DNA of 64,000 nt from Lethocerus indicus (lineage: Eukaryota > Arthropoda > Insecta > Hemiptera > Belostomatidae). The translations under genes and the position numbers were made by a program. Position 1 is the stretch's first letter. Every line of letters starts with the position of its first letter. Shown here piece after piece: positions 38,301 through 50,100 of the stretch. The stretch spans positions 37,466,088-37,530,087 of the forward strand of contig JACDQD010000002.1 in NCBI GenBank assembly GCA_019843655.1. The letters run 5' to 3'. The notes below the pieces were generated by a model. The model was not told the DNA's origin. It saw nothing but the letters and a program-made list of their open reading frames with translations, and did no database searches.

Positions 38301-41300
38301 ACAGAGTGACTATGGCGTTGTCTACCGAAGAAATATTAGAATTCCCGGTTGTGTATTTATTACCTTCCTCGCCGTTTCGACAGCTTTCTCGCTTTCCCAG
38401 CCGTAGGCGTGCGTCCTCGAATGGGGATTGCCGTGGTAGCACGTCATGTACGGGAGCATGGCGTCCAACACCCTCGGATCCTGATACGGGGGTACGTAAA
38501 CGGATAAAAGAAAAAAAAAATTATATTGTAGGTTCGTGATGTTTCTGTCTCCTCTCTCTCGCTGCGGTTTGGTCTTTCGCTAGACCGGTTTCGCGATCCG
38601 CTCGCCATCTTCAGTAGCGCTGTGTTAGCAGTCACTGTTAGGCACTTTGGATGTTTTTCGGGCATCCTCACTGCCACCACTGTCACTACGGTTCACATGT
38701 ATTGTACCGGCCGCTCGCCATCTTCAGTAGCGCTGTGTAGTTGTAGTCACTTTCACACAGGTACATGTGAAAGTGACAGTGGGCAGTGAGGATGCCCCCA
38801 AAACATCCAAAGTGCCGACAGTGACTGCTAACACAGTGCGCTACTGAAGACGGCGAAAAACCCCGGTCTAGCGAAAGACCGAGAAGAGAGAGAGACAGAA
38901 ACATCACGAACCTACAGTATATTCACAACCCTCGCAGACCACAAAACAGGTATATGAAAAAAATTATCGTTATCGTTTCGGTTCATCGAATAACTCGATA
39001 AGCTTATCGAAATCTCGCGTTGATCTGGTCAAACGGTCGAGATTCGAATAACCTTAACGCGAATACTATCCCAGACATTTTATTAGACATTGGCTGAAGG
39101 CTTTACGAATAATGCCAATAATAAAATTACCAGTTTTTTTTCTTTATTCGTACAATCGATTATAACATAATTATATGTACGAGTGTCGCTTTGAATGGCT
39201 CGACGAAAGAGACCGTCCGATGGCGGCACTTTTCACAATCCGTGAAATAATTTATGGCTCGGTAAAGCATATTCTATGGGCTAAGAAGATCTCTGGGCGG
39301 CGTTTAAGCCGTCCTGGCGGGTGGATAATGGATGGATAGGAGAGGAGAGGGACTGAACAGGAGTGGATTGGGATGAGGGAAAGCGGGGAGTGGGATTGGA
39401 ACGGATTTTGCGACTTCGCCGACTGTCGGTATGTTGAGGTCATTACAGATTGTTCGGTACATACCGGGGAGCATTAGGACGGTCCGGAAGGACTTTCGAC
39501 GGAATCTCTGGATGCGAGCGATGTCGGATGTCTCCCGGTGGGACCCCATAGCTCTCTATACTGTATATTTCTAAGTATCGCTTTGTATACTGTCAGTTTG
39601 TTTAACGGATTGGTAAGAGAAACTGGATGAACAGTGGATTGGGATGTGGAGAAAGGCGGGGAGTGGAACTGGAAACGGGATTTTGCGACTTCGCCGACTG
39701 TCGGTATGTTGAGGTCATTGTCCGGTTAGAAACATACCAGCATTAAGGATGCGAAGGACTTTCGACGGAATCTCTGGATGCGCGATGTCGGATGTCTCCC
39801 GGTGGAACCCCATAGCTCTCTATACTGTATATTTCTAAGTATCGCTTTGTATACTGTCAGTTTGTTTAACGGATTGGTAAGAGAGGAAACTGGATGAACG
39901 AGTGGATTGGGATGAGGAGAAAGGGGCGGGGGGAGTGGAACTTCGGGAAACGGGATTTTGCGACTTCGTCGACTGTCGGGGTATGTTGAGGTCATTGTCC
40001 GGTTAGAAACATACCCCAGGGGGGAGCATTAAGGACGGTGCGAAGGACTTTCGATCGGAATCTCCGGATGCTAGCGATGTCGGATGTCTCCCGGTGGGAC
40101 CCCACAGCCCAATTCCGTACTGTCCGTGTCGGGTTTCCAGTATCGCTTCTTATATCGTCAGTTTGTCGCTTAAGGTCGATTTCGACGTCCGTTTTAAGAG
40201 TCCAAATTTTCTGTTCAAGTCGGTTCTCTTTTGAGTCGGGTGTCGAGGTGGAGCCGCACCACAGGATAGCGAATCTGCCGTTGGGTGGGAATCGGTACGT
40301 AATTGAAATAGACGTCGGGTCAGCGCCGACGACGCAGCGCGAAGGTGACGTGGGCGGCGCCTCGGAGCCCGTTCACCCTCCGCTCTCCGTCGCCTGCGCC
40401 GGGCTATTGGATGTTGGATAGGTGTGTTCCTGAAGGTCGCCAGTTATATGTTGCAGGATGTGAGAATGCACGTATCGTCAGCAAACGTCGCAAGGATGTG
40501 CGGGCCGATATCGGCGCTGTAAATCGTACCTCGGACTGTACCCCGCGGTACAGACACTCCGACCGGGCGAGTGGTCGGGATATTTTACTTAAATAAATTA
40601 AAATTTCAAAATATTTCACCATCGGCGTTGTCGCCTGTGCGTCCAAATAGATCGGCCTCCCGTCGCATTTCAAGTTGTCTTTCGAATCCTCAATCCTGTT
40701 GTGATTCTCTATAAAATAAAACGTTTTCAATTAATCCGATTAGAAATCGGTATTTTCGTTTAGATAATTTCAAGTCGAAACTAAATAATGAGACGATGCC
40801 AAAAAATTGGGTTGAAATTTATCGGGTGAATCGATGGGAAAATAAGTGCACCCGAATCAAGTTGTCGAGCCGTCGTTTTCGCATCGACTTACCTTTATTA
40901 AGGCGTCGGACGGGTTGTGCTTTTAATTTTGACCGTTCCTTTTGTAATTAGGCGCATTTTTTAGTCGCTACGGAAGTGTTAAATTTAATTTCTTTCGCGT
41001 CGTTCAAAGCGCGAGAGACGTAAAGATATTATGAAGCCACGCCGACGTAAAACCCTATAATAAATTTTTACCCGGAAAATCGTTTTGTTTTGTATATACA
41101 TTCGATGTAAAGTAATAAACTCCGGGTGTTGCATAACGGAGTTTAATGTTCCCGTATATTAATGTCGAGTGCTCCGAAACGGCACAAAAAAAAAAGGGAC
41201 GGATTTAAATCTAGGCTATAATCCGAATTTCGGGCTCGATTCGAGATTAGAAAAAAATAAAAATATATATGTTTCACAACCTCGACCAAGAGGTGAGTTT

Positions 41301-41425
41301 TCGGATAGAGAAAATTAATAAAAATTTTTACCCGACGCCGACGTCAGACCGGCCAGTGAGCGAACGCCGGTCTGTTTTCCCCTCTTCAATATCTGGGCGT
41401 TAAACAATTTCTTCAAATTCAACAT
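30657..41425 (-). CDS. NFS1: Mitochondrial cysteine desulfurase NFS1, 11 exons
   Basis: Class V aminotransferase-fold PLP enzyme that takes sulfur from L-cysteine for Fe-S cluster assembly in the mitochondrial matrix, with ISD11, ACP and ISCU as partners. Exons (minus): 41332-41425, 40620-40708, 38364-38480, 38130-38267, 37348-37540, 35822-35956, an eroded one at about 34870-35010, 33472-33610, 32158-32290, 30823-30912 and 30657-30720. All except the eroded one join in perfect phase. The start gives a basic targeting peptide ([20 protein letters not shown]). Seen motifs: [30 protein letters not shown], the PLP-lysine site [10 protein letters not shown] (Lys about 250), the mobile-loop active Cys in [15 protein letters not shown], and the end IKWTQH. 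Exon 7 (ALQSGGGQ region) is broken by indels. Divergently oriented to glycerol kinase. Introns hold LINE pieces, minisatellites and palindromic MITEs. Confidence 0.96.
31097..32105. mobile_element. Foldback MITE copies, two, the second rearranged
   Basis: Copies at about 31097-31382 and 31498-32105 in the NFS1 intron between exons 10 and 9. The second contains repeated inner modules (several CACAGCGCTACTGAAGACGG blocks) and ends in AGGCCACACACACAGGTATA. Confidence 0.8.
32404..32985 (+). mobile_element. Jockey-type LINE 3' end with poly(A)
   Basis: After a (CA)n run, frames carry [14 protein letters not shown] and, near the end, [13 protein letters not shown], the typical end of Jockey-clade RT ORFs. 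The 3' UTR ends CGTACGAATAAAG plus an A-rich tail at about 32957-32975. The same 3' UTR is found inverted at 39.13-39.19 kb. 5'-truncated, frameshifted, dead. Confidence 0.8.
33157..33445. repeat. 8-bp minisatellite, GACACTAA/T/G, about 35 copies
   Basis: Units GACACTAA, GACACTAT and GACACTAG alternate. The array ends about 27 bp from the NFS1 exon 8 donor (33472). Confidence 0.95.
33772..34556. mobile_element. Foldback MITE copies, two adjoining
   Basis: First about 33772-33998, second about 33992-34556 sharing a junction. Ends TACCTGTTTTGTGGTCTGCG and GCAGACCACAAAACAGGTA flank the pair. The second is opened by unrelated sequence at about 34175-34380. Confidence 0.85.
34611..34816. repeat. 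Purine (GA/GGGA) tract
   Basis: About 205 bp of pure G and A on the plus strand (GAGAGAGAGGAGAGAGAGAG, later GGGAGGGAGAGG). Possible triplex-forming mirror repeat; lies next to eroded NFS1 exon 7. Confidence 0.95.
34870..35010 (-). other. NFS1: NFS1 exon 7, eroded by indels
   Basis: Read on the minus strand, this stretch still shows VRLEALQS, a GG-rich piece, MRSGTV and traces of a GLGAAC segment, which are the NFS1 residues expected between the PLP-lysine exon (ends 35822) and the exon starting YDHAWMEK (33610). Possible acceptor just before 35010 and donor at 34869-34868. The length, about 141 nt, is divisible by three, whereas phase 1 in and phase 0 out require a remainder of two, and conserved pieces sit in different frames. 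A GA-rich purine tract ends only about 50 bases away (34816). Either the assembly is wrong here or the gene is damaged in this allele. Confidence 0.7.
35281..35375. repeat. TA-rich microsatellite
   Basis: Interrupted (TA)n adjoining the dispersed segment 35376-35525, just as the same segment at 28531 adjoins a (TA)n run, so the run and segment may travel together. Confidence 0.8.
36074..36312. mobile_element. Mariner-type MITE, AAAAGTAATCGACA family, near full length
   Basis: Ends ACCCAAAAGTAATCGACA and TTGTCGATTACTTTTTGG, with TA-rich flanks; about 235 bp; no ORF. In the NFS1 intron between exons 6 and 5. Confidence 0.82.
36512..36718. mobile_element. Mariner-type MITE, left end replaced
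   Basis: Full interior and right end (TTGTCGATTACTTTTGGGGT) but the left terminus is missing. Directly abuts a foldback MITE, the same pair order as at 46.57-47.00 kb. Confidence 0.8.
36718..36912. mobile_element. Foldback MITE, short form
   Basis: Left arm TTTCTGTCTCCTCTCG, right arm GAGAGGAGACGGAATCG, ending CAGGCCACAAAACGG. Nearly identical in layout to 46793-47003. Confidence 0.85.
37590..37800. mobile_element. Foldback MITE
   Basis: Between NFS1 exons 5 and 4, starting about 50 bp from the exon 5 acceptor. Arms TCTCCTCTCTCTCGCCGCGG and CCGGCGGGAGAGGAGACAG. Right end CATAAAACAGGTATT is followed by CTGAAATTTACGTATCGACC, which also follows the palindrome at 4.45 kb. Confidence 0.88.
38523..38948. 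mobile_element. Foldback MITE, long form with inner palindrome
   Basis: Inner modules TTTGGATGTTTTTCGGGCAT and GGATGCCCCCAAAACATCCA are inverted. Right end CGCAGACCACAAAACAGG. In the NFS1 intron between exons 3 and 2. Confidence 0.88.
39115..40240 (-). mobile_element. Jockey-type LINE, 3' end plus tandem fragments
   Basis: Minus strand: 3' tail at about 39130, then C-terminal code [28 protein letters not shown] and RLKRR. Upstream are two further repeats of the [24 protein letters not shown] segment. DLNIPTV and HPNPL are hallmarks of Jockey RT C-termini. All frames are broken. Confidence 0.85.
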
Positions 41426-43276
41426 TTTCTATACGAGAAAAGAAAAAAATCGAACCATGAGAGAGAGAGATCCCGCACAACAGGCGCAATAGCGTTGTTT
41501 CGCAACAGATTTGACAGTTCGAAAAAAAAAATCGCGGGCGCGTTGCCAACTGTCGCGCGACAAATATCACTACAGGTCGTGTAGTATTCCTTAAAAAAAT
41601 ATACTCAATAAAATGAACGTGGTTCGTTTCAGTTATTATTTCAGGTCGAAAATAAAAAAACAAAAAACAAATATAAAATTTTTAAATTCCTTGGAGTTTT
41701 AAACGTCATCAATTTGAAAGTATAATAGTAACAATAATTTGCTGTCGGCCGAAATATATTACGTCCGGAAAATTTAAGTACGACTATTTTTGCGGTTTTT
41801 CCCTTCAGGAAAAATTTTTCTCGTTAGAAATTTAGAGAAAAAAAACGACCGCTATACAATTAGGCCGGTAGAGGCCAAATTGGCTCCCGGACGTATTTTA
41901 AAAATTTCCTTTTTTTTTTTTTCAGCCTTTGTGAATTGTACAGTTTTTGTTCAGGTTTTCTGGCGGCGCGATTTTAATTTATTCGATGGCTCAATTTTGA
42001 AAACGTGTTTTTAATTTTTCTGATTCAATGTCGCATTGGGCCGCCGCCGCCGCCGCCCCATTCACCCTCTCAGTTGTGGACTTAAAATATCAGGTATTTG
42101 TTTGGATTTTTCTCTTATAAACTGTCGAAGAATTTGGCCGATTCGGCCGGACGATATTCGAAACCGCGTAGCCGATATACGTATTTTATAAGTGGGATTT
42201 TTTTTATTGAAGATACATACAGTTTTTTTCCGGAACACAAGAGTTTTTTCCCACCCCCCACCCCCAGCAGGTTTCTCTACTCTGTTTTTGCCCCAGTCAT
42301 TTTTATCTGTCTTAATTCTGTCAGTTGAAATATTTGCAAAAAAATCAAATCAGTTTATCGGCTGTTCGAACTGTTCTTTCAACCCTTGGGTCGTGGTGGG
42401 GGGGGGTGGGGGCTATTAATAAATTTAATTTTTCAGTTACCCTGAAAAAAATTCTCTTTTACCACCTTTTCGGAATATCGTCCGCCTTTTCTCCTTCACT
42501 CGGCATTCACTCGAAACTACAGCCCGTTAAAGAGAAATCCGTTTAAATCGCGAAATTTCGTTAACCCTTTTGTAACCCTTTACGCTCGTATATTGACGTC
42601 GTATTAATATTTAAGTGTGTTATCTATCAAATCGGATTTTTTTTTTCGTCGCATTCTATCGAAACGAAAACATTTTCGTAGTAACATATTTCGTAACAAC
42701 ACCGATATTTACTTAAAAAAAAAAAAAAAGTACGAATTTTGGCACAAATCTGTACTGCGATGTATTAGAATAAATTTTATTTTTAAAAATTATAAAAAAA
42801 AAATGAAAAAAACAACGCAGTCAATACAAAATAGTGTCGGACCGACGCAGATTTATTGCCGAATTGATTGAAGCCAAATAAACGTATTTAAAAAAAAAAT
42901 TAAATATTATATTTTATAATTTGTCAATATACGGTACCGACAGTATGTATTACGTCGATTATACGAGCGCGAAGGGTTGTTAATATTTACAGCCTGTTGC
43001 GTGAAGTCTGTCGGTCTTTGCGTTAAAACAAATATCGACAGATGTAATGGCTTTTCTATTTTTTGTAATTGTATTTTCGCATTTCTGTTTTTCAATTTTC
43101 CGTACAGCGTTTACATACAATTAACCACTGCGAAAACAGCTCGGAAACTCTTAAACTTGACGTCAAATATCAATATTCCGTGTCCAATTAATAAAGGTTT
43201 GGATCTCGGTACGAATTATAATTGAAAGCGTCTCGAATTAACGAAATCGAATCCAATTTATCCTCTCATTGTTTCG

Positions 43277-43570
43277 GTGTTTGTAATGAAAAAAAAAAAT
43301 GGTTTAGGAGAAACAGTTTCGAATCGACCTACCGAAAATATATTCGATAAACTTATTGGATTCGTCTGTAGAAAAAATGAAATTAATTTTCTATATCGGA
43401 CATTTTATCGAATGAAAGATTACACGCTGAAGGTTACAAAAGTGGTATTAAATGAAGAAAATTCCGCATGCAAAAGGCTGGAAATAGAATTTAAAATGAT
43501 CGAATATATTAAAAATTCAAATATCACTATTATCTCCCAATTCAATAACACCCGTTTTAGCAATACCTGA
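43277..43570 (+). CDS. Hypothetical AT-rich ORF between NFS1 and glycerol kinase
   Basis: A 97-codon plus-strand frame (contains MKDYTLKVTKVVLNEEN) in the spacer between the two divergent genes. Codon use is AT-rich, unlike nearby exons, and no motif, signal peptide or membrane segment is clear. Listed because it is one of the longer non-repetitive ORFs here; may be chance. Confidence 0.15.
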   Translation: MFVMKKKNGLGETVSNRPTENIFDKLIGFVCRKNEINFLYRTFYRMKDYTLKVTKVVLNEENSACKRLEIEFKMIEYIKNSNITIISQFNNTRFSNT

Positions 43571-43675
43571 GAACCGACCTAACAATGCTCCGGACAAACT
43601 TTTTCGGATCGAAAATTTTCTTTAATACTTTATTAGTGATGAAAGCGATTCGGCTTGAAATATATCTCTACAATA

Positions 43676-44004
43676 TCGTAGGTTCGTGATGTTTCTGTTT
43701 CTCCTCTCTCGCTGCGGTTCGGTCTTTCGCTAGACCGGTGTTTCGGCCGCTCGCCGTCTTCAGTAGCGCTGTGTTAGTAGCAGTCACTGATGAACACTAC
43801 AGTACATGTGAAAGTGACAGTGCGTGAGTGGGGATGCCCAAAACGTCCAAAGTGCCGGACAGTGACTGTGAACACAGCGCTACTGAAGACGGCGAGCGAA
43901 ACCCCGGTCTGGCTGAAAGACCGAACCAAGGCGTAGAGAGGAGGACGGAAACATCACGAACCTACGGTATTCTCCAACCCCTCGCAGACCACACAAACAG
44001 GTAT
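43676..44004. mobile_element. Foldback MITE upstream of glycerol kinase
   Basis: Long form: arms GTTTCTGTTTCTCCTCTCTC and GAGAGGAGGACGGAAACATC, inner TACATGTGAAAGTGACAG. Right end CGCAGACCACACAAACAGGT. May lie in the promoter or 5' UTR. Confidence 0.85.
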
Positions 44005-44138
44005 ATAAAATCTGTACAATAATTTATTTTTAATCCACGATTATTTTTTTTCCCCCTCGCAGAGTCATGAAGCCAATTTGTCGCAGTGTCGTGAAGCAAG
44101 GAATAGTCGATGTCTAATTTATTGAAATCAAACATGAG

Positions 44139-47100
44139 ATGTCTTCGCGAGGTAGATTCGGTCCATTGGTTGGAGCTATCGACGAGGGTACGAGCAGCGC
44201 CAGATTTCTGGTACGTTTCCGGTACAATTCCTATTCGCCGAACTTTATTTTCAAACACTAGCGAAATCGTTTATCCGATAGACGCTATATATTCTGAAAA
44301 ATATTTTTCATTTCCGTATCGAGCAAATACAGAGAAAAAAATAATTTAACTACCGCTATAATTTTTTTTTGGTTTACGCACTTTGTTTTCCGCTCGATAT
44401 TGTTGTTTTTCGGATTTCGACCGGCGAAATCGTTTATGCGATAGACGCTATATATTCTGAAAAATATTTTTCATTTCCGTATCGAGCAAATACGAAGAAA
44501 AAAATAATTTAACTACACGCTATAATTTTTTTTTTTGGTTTTACGCGCCCTGCTCGATATTGTTGTTTTTCGATTTGTTTTTTCGAGGCGAAATCGTTTA
44601 CGCGATAGACGCTATATATTCTGAAAAATATTTTTCATTTCCGTATCGGGCAAATACAGAGAAAAAAAATAATTTAACTACACGCTATAATTTTTTTTGG
44701 TTTATGCTCGATATTGTTGTTTCAGATTTCCAAAGTTTCCTTTTTATCTCTGAAAAGAAATTAAAAGAATATAAAAATTGTGAATTTCTAAAAGAACAAA
44801 AATATAACAATCGGCGTAACCGAAGAGACATAGGTTTAAACTAACTTTTAAGCTATTAGAAAAATTTTTTTATATTTGTTAAATGCATACTCCAATCCTT
44901 CAGTGAACCAAATTAAAATATTAATAAGGGATAAATACGACGTGCAACTTGTTTAGTTTTCTATAACTTGTGTAATATTAAGGCCGTAGGACGAAATAAA
45001 ATGCACGCCTATTTACGATTATAATTTGAAGGTTACAGAATAATTAACGCGAAAAGGTTTGTGTAAAATTTAATTTTCATCCGCCCTGGAGCTTGAAAAA
45101 AACACTGGAAATTGAAGAAAAACTAGTCGAGGTTGGGAAAAAATATGCAGAAAACATGCATGAAACTGATTTTAAAATTTGTTTCAAAATAAAGTTAATC
45201 CATATTATTTCAAAATTTACCGGGAGTAAACTTTCCGATTTTAAAAACATATTCGCAGACACAATTAATGTAATAAGTCTGGAGGGATTTGTGAATTGTT
45301 GAGCTTTTGATCTCCTGTAAAAAATGCTTTTCAGTTTTTTTTATTGCAACCTCAAGTGTTTTTCGATTCAAATCAGCAACGAGTTTATCAATCCTCAAAG
45401 TTAAAAAAAAAAAAAAATTTACTGAGAAGGGCAATGTTGGGGGAATTTTAACACTTTGCACTACAAAAGTCCAAAGTCGTTTTGGGGCGGGGCAAACAAA
45501 TGTTAATTTATGATCTTTATACGTTTATTTAAATACGAATTTTATTTTTATTAATCTGACAAGTCTGAACCTAGTATAGCCGGGCCAAATTGGTGAAGAC
45601 CGCTCAGTTTATTTAACGTTTCATTTATTTTATACAAGTGTTTTTTGACTATTTTCGCGTTTTCTAAAGTTCTGGAATGCATCACTGTTCCGTGGTTTTT
45701 ATTTCGTTGCGCCGTTTGGAGCCGGTCCAAGAGATTTTGGCTCCGTTCCACAACCAATAGTCGGGCCGATCTTCTATTATTAGACTAATAACGTCCGTGC
45801 AAGTCGGGTGCACTGTCGGGTGCACTATAAATACACTTTTCCTGCGCCGTATTATTTATACCTGTATATTTTTTACAATTTTTTTTTTCAAAGCATTTTT
45901 GCGTTCTAAGTATAAAAGGGAGAGATATTACGGCTTTCTAAATATATTACTCTGGAGACAAAAAGAAGTTTATTGAAAATTAATGGCGAATATTTTTTGA
46001 TAACGAATTTTTCTAGTGAAAAGTATCTTTTAAAACGGACGTTGGAACAAAAAACTAGTTGCGATAAAAGATATATTTAAAATATAAAACAGTATATAGA
46101 TATAATACAGGTTTGATGAAAATTTTAGTGTAATTTAAAATTGATTGCAATGGCTCATTACGTTATTATGAATATAAATATTAGGGGTACCCAAAAGTAA
46201 TCGACATTTTGACTTTGGAATTCATTTTATTTTGCCAAAAAAAGAAACTTTAATTATTAATCTACTATATATTCACCGATATTGTCGACAACTCTCCGCC
46301 GCCACTTTTCCGGCAAATTTTCCCGATTCCCCTCTTGAGTGAGGAACTCCTCAAGACCGAAATACATCTTATCAAATTGTCGATTACTTTTGGGGGCTAC
46401 ACCTAATAATTTTTAGAATATTTTAAAACTTTATTATTTTTAAACACTCATTAGAGGCACCCATAAGTAGAGTTAGTAAGGATTAGTAAGATTCTTTAAA
46501 TAATAAACCTTTGAACTCCAAAATATAAAAATGTATATGTATATATAAAATATAATATTTTTCTATAGTATTAGGGGTACCCAAAAGTAATCAACATTTT
46601 GACTTTGAAATTCATTTTAATTTTGATAAAAAGAAACTTTAATTATTAATCTACTATATATTCACCGATATTATCGACAACTCTCGGGCCACTTTTTCGG
46701 CAAATTTTCGGTTTTCCTCTTGAGGAATTCCTCAAGACCGAAATACATCTTATCAAATTGTCGATTACTTTTGGGGGTACACCTAATATATTGATATTGT
46801 AGATTTCTTGTATTTCTGTCTCCTCTCGCTGTACTGTCATTACAAGCGGCGGCGCGACAGTGCAGCGAGGATGCCCGAAAAGCGTTCCAAAGCGACAGCC
46901 GGAAACCCGGTCTGGCGAAAGATTGAACCGGCGAGAGAGGAGACGGAATCGCACGAAATCAACGTTATTCCAACCACTCGCAGACTACAAAACGGCTATT
47001 CTAAACTGTATTAATATTGTATTGATATATGAATTTGCTCTACAGCCTAGGTTCCCACAAACTTTTTTTCTCGTAGACCACTTTGAAATTAAAAATTTTT

Positions 47101-50100
47101 CTGGTTCCGGAGGACCGTCTCCAGCTCCACATTTCTACCGTATTCCAAAAACTCGACAAAAAATGTGATCTGACTCGACCACTTTGCGAATCAGTGCTCT
47201 ACAGTACGCGTCGGGTTTGACGCATAAGAAACGTCTTTAAACTTAGTATCGAATGCGTTGTAATTTTTCAACTCCGGTTAAATGCCTAGTAATTTTTTTT
47301 TTTTGTTTTGCGCGCAGGTATTCGCTGCCAAGACGGCAGAAGTTCTGACATACCACCAGATCGACGTTGAGCAGATATGCCCGCGCGAAGGTTGGGTCGA
47401 ACAGGACCCGTACGAAATTCTGAACAAGACGCGCGAATGCATCGACAAGACGGTGGACAACCTGACGCGGTTGGACATCTCTCCGGGCGACATAGTCGCG
47501 ACGGGAATTACCAACCAGAGGGAGACAACGCTGGTATGGGATCCGACGACCGGCAGACCTCTCTACAACGCCATCGGTAATTATTTTGTGTCGTATCTAT
47601 CGCTAATTATTTTGTAGATTCCGCGTTTCCCCGTCTCCTCCGGTTCGGCCTTTCGCTAGACCGGGGTTTCGGCCGCCGCTCGCCATCTTCAGTAGCGCTG
47701 TGTCGGTCAGATTTGGCACTTCAGTGACAGTGACAGTGGGCGGTGAGAGGATACCCAAAAAAAAATAATCCAAAGTGCCAAAAGTGACAGTAACACAGTG
47801 CGCTACTGAAGATGGCGAGCGGCGGCCGAGAAACCTGTCCGACTACAAGCGACAGTGACAGTAAAGCAAGTGCGCTACTGAAGATGGCGAGCGGCGGCCG
47901 AAACCCCGGTCTGGCGAAAGACCGAACCGCAGCGAGAGAGGAGTTTTTTGGGCATCCTCACTGCCACCACTGTCACTTTCACATGTATTGTACTGGCCGC
48001 TCGCCATCTTCAGTAGCGCTGTGTAGTTGTAGTCACTTTCACATGTGCTGTGACTTTCACACTTTCACACAAGTACATGTGAAAGTGACAGTGGGCAGTG
48101 AGGATGCCCGTGTTAATCGCAACATCGTGACGTTAACATTATTGCTTTTTGTATCAGTCCGAATGATTTTAATCACTCCTGAGAATTTAGCGATATTTGT
48201 TCGTTTTTCTTGTATTGATATTACCGCGTGAGGTTCACTGCGACTTGAAGTATTATATCAATATAGGCCCGATACAGTGATAGAAACGACATTTTTTTTG
48301 AAATCGTTTATTTTTTGGTTTTACCAGTCTGGTCGGACGTTAGGACGGCGGAGACCGTTGACAAACTGTTGGCGGGCGTCAAGGGTAAAAACGCCGAATA
48401 TTTGAAACCGCTGTGCGGCCTGCCGATCAGCACCTATTTCAGCGCAACGAAGCTCAGGTGGCTCATGGACAACGTCGACGGCGTGAAGACGGCGGTTGAA
48501 GAGAAACGGTGCTATTTCGGCACCGTCGACACTTGGCTCATTTGGGTAATTCGACAATCAACCGAATGATATAGTGTAGCGCGTTCCGCGGGCCGGAAAC
48601 GGTCTTGCGGTAGCCGAAATATGAGAGCGACCGGAAAGTAATGTCGTTTTTTTTTTTCACACATAAAATTCAAACAAATAAATCAGTCGACAAGTTTTTA
48701 TTTCTAATCATTTCTGTAATCACCGTCGTTTTCATTCCAACCTTCGAATTGTTTTCCTACTCGACTTTGAAGTACATAATTGGCCGACAAATAAGAAAGT
48801 AATATTGACATGATCAGAAACGACATTACTTTCCGGTCCCCCGAATATATTTAACTGGTTTTTTTTATTTTCGACCGTATCTAAATATCGCCGATGTTTC
48901 GGTACTGTTACCGGCTCCGTCATCAGGTTCCGACCGAAGGGTCGATCGAATAGAGGATCAAAGGGTGGATATCTATTATCTAAATCTCGAGAGGGTTAAC
49001 GACACCTCACCTCAACGCATGTATATATATATATATATATATAAGAATCTTATATTGATCCACTCATCAGTCGGACACTGATAATGGAAAACGGTAAGAT
49101 TTGTGAAAGTTTGGAAGGGAGACAACGCCCGCCGAAAGGGGCTCAGAACGGCAAAAACCCTTCTGATGGAATCCGCCCTCGGGTGGTTTCCAAACACAGG
49201 AAAAAAACCGGAACGGCTGGGGGTCAACCCTTGCCCCAACGTATCCCCACATTACAGCCAACACATTACGGGATGTTACCGGAATAGCCGGTCAATAGGG
49301 AAAACCTGTATTAGAATTTTTTTCACGACAATATAAAATGTATAGAAATTGAGGAAAGAAAAATCCGGAAAAAAATTGGTATTTGTCGAAATTGCGTATT
49401 AATTTTGTCCATATACAATTTATAGGCGTATATTTGTCGAATTGTTTAGAATTTGACCGGTGGCGTCAACGGCGGTTTGCACATAACTGACGTCACGAAC
49501 GCTTCGAGAACAATGCTTATGAATATCAAAACGCTGCAGTGGGACCCGTTTTTATGCAGGTAATTATTTTATATATATAGAGAGAGAGAGAGAGAGAGAT
49601 ATCCGATGTTGTTCGATATTATAACGCATCTTAACAGTGTTTCGCAGTGGAATTTTTTCTCGAACGACATAAATAACTATAGCCCACCATGTAAACATTT
49701 CAATTCTCTCCAAGTTTTTTTTAAATATTACCTAATATTATCGCTTTTAATAATATTATTTCAAGTGTCTATTGACAAGTTTCGAAATTGAGCTCGACGC
49801 ACTTGGAGTCTTGGTGCGCGCGTCAAGTAGCTCGGTGGTCTGTAAACATTATAAAGTGCCAAATTCGCCCTTAAATATTTTAATCTGGAAACATTCTAAC
49901 TAGTAGCGAATAAATAGCCGTATAAGCAATAGCAATATGTAATAAGTACGGATTCAGATTAATCAGAACGATGTTTTTTAATTAGCATTTTTTTTAATCG
50001 AGGTCGCGCGTTTCATTTTAGTCATTGTGTATGAAAATAGAATGAAATTATTCGTGAATACTTTGTAATTGCTATTCCTTATCGATTTAATTCGAAGCTA

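Larger units (their letters stand above)
41426..44138. promoter_or_regulatory. Divergent spacer between NFS1 and glycerol kinase start codons
   Basis: Both start codons face away from this 2.7 kb, so both promoters and 5' UTRs should lie here. AT-rich with C-runs (42250-42265) and G-runs (about 42397-42412); one foldback MITE (43676-44004) ends 135 bp before the glycerol kinase ATG. No core promoter element could be assigned with confidence. Confidence 0.4.
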
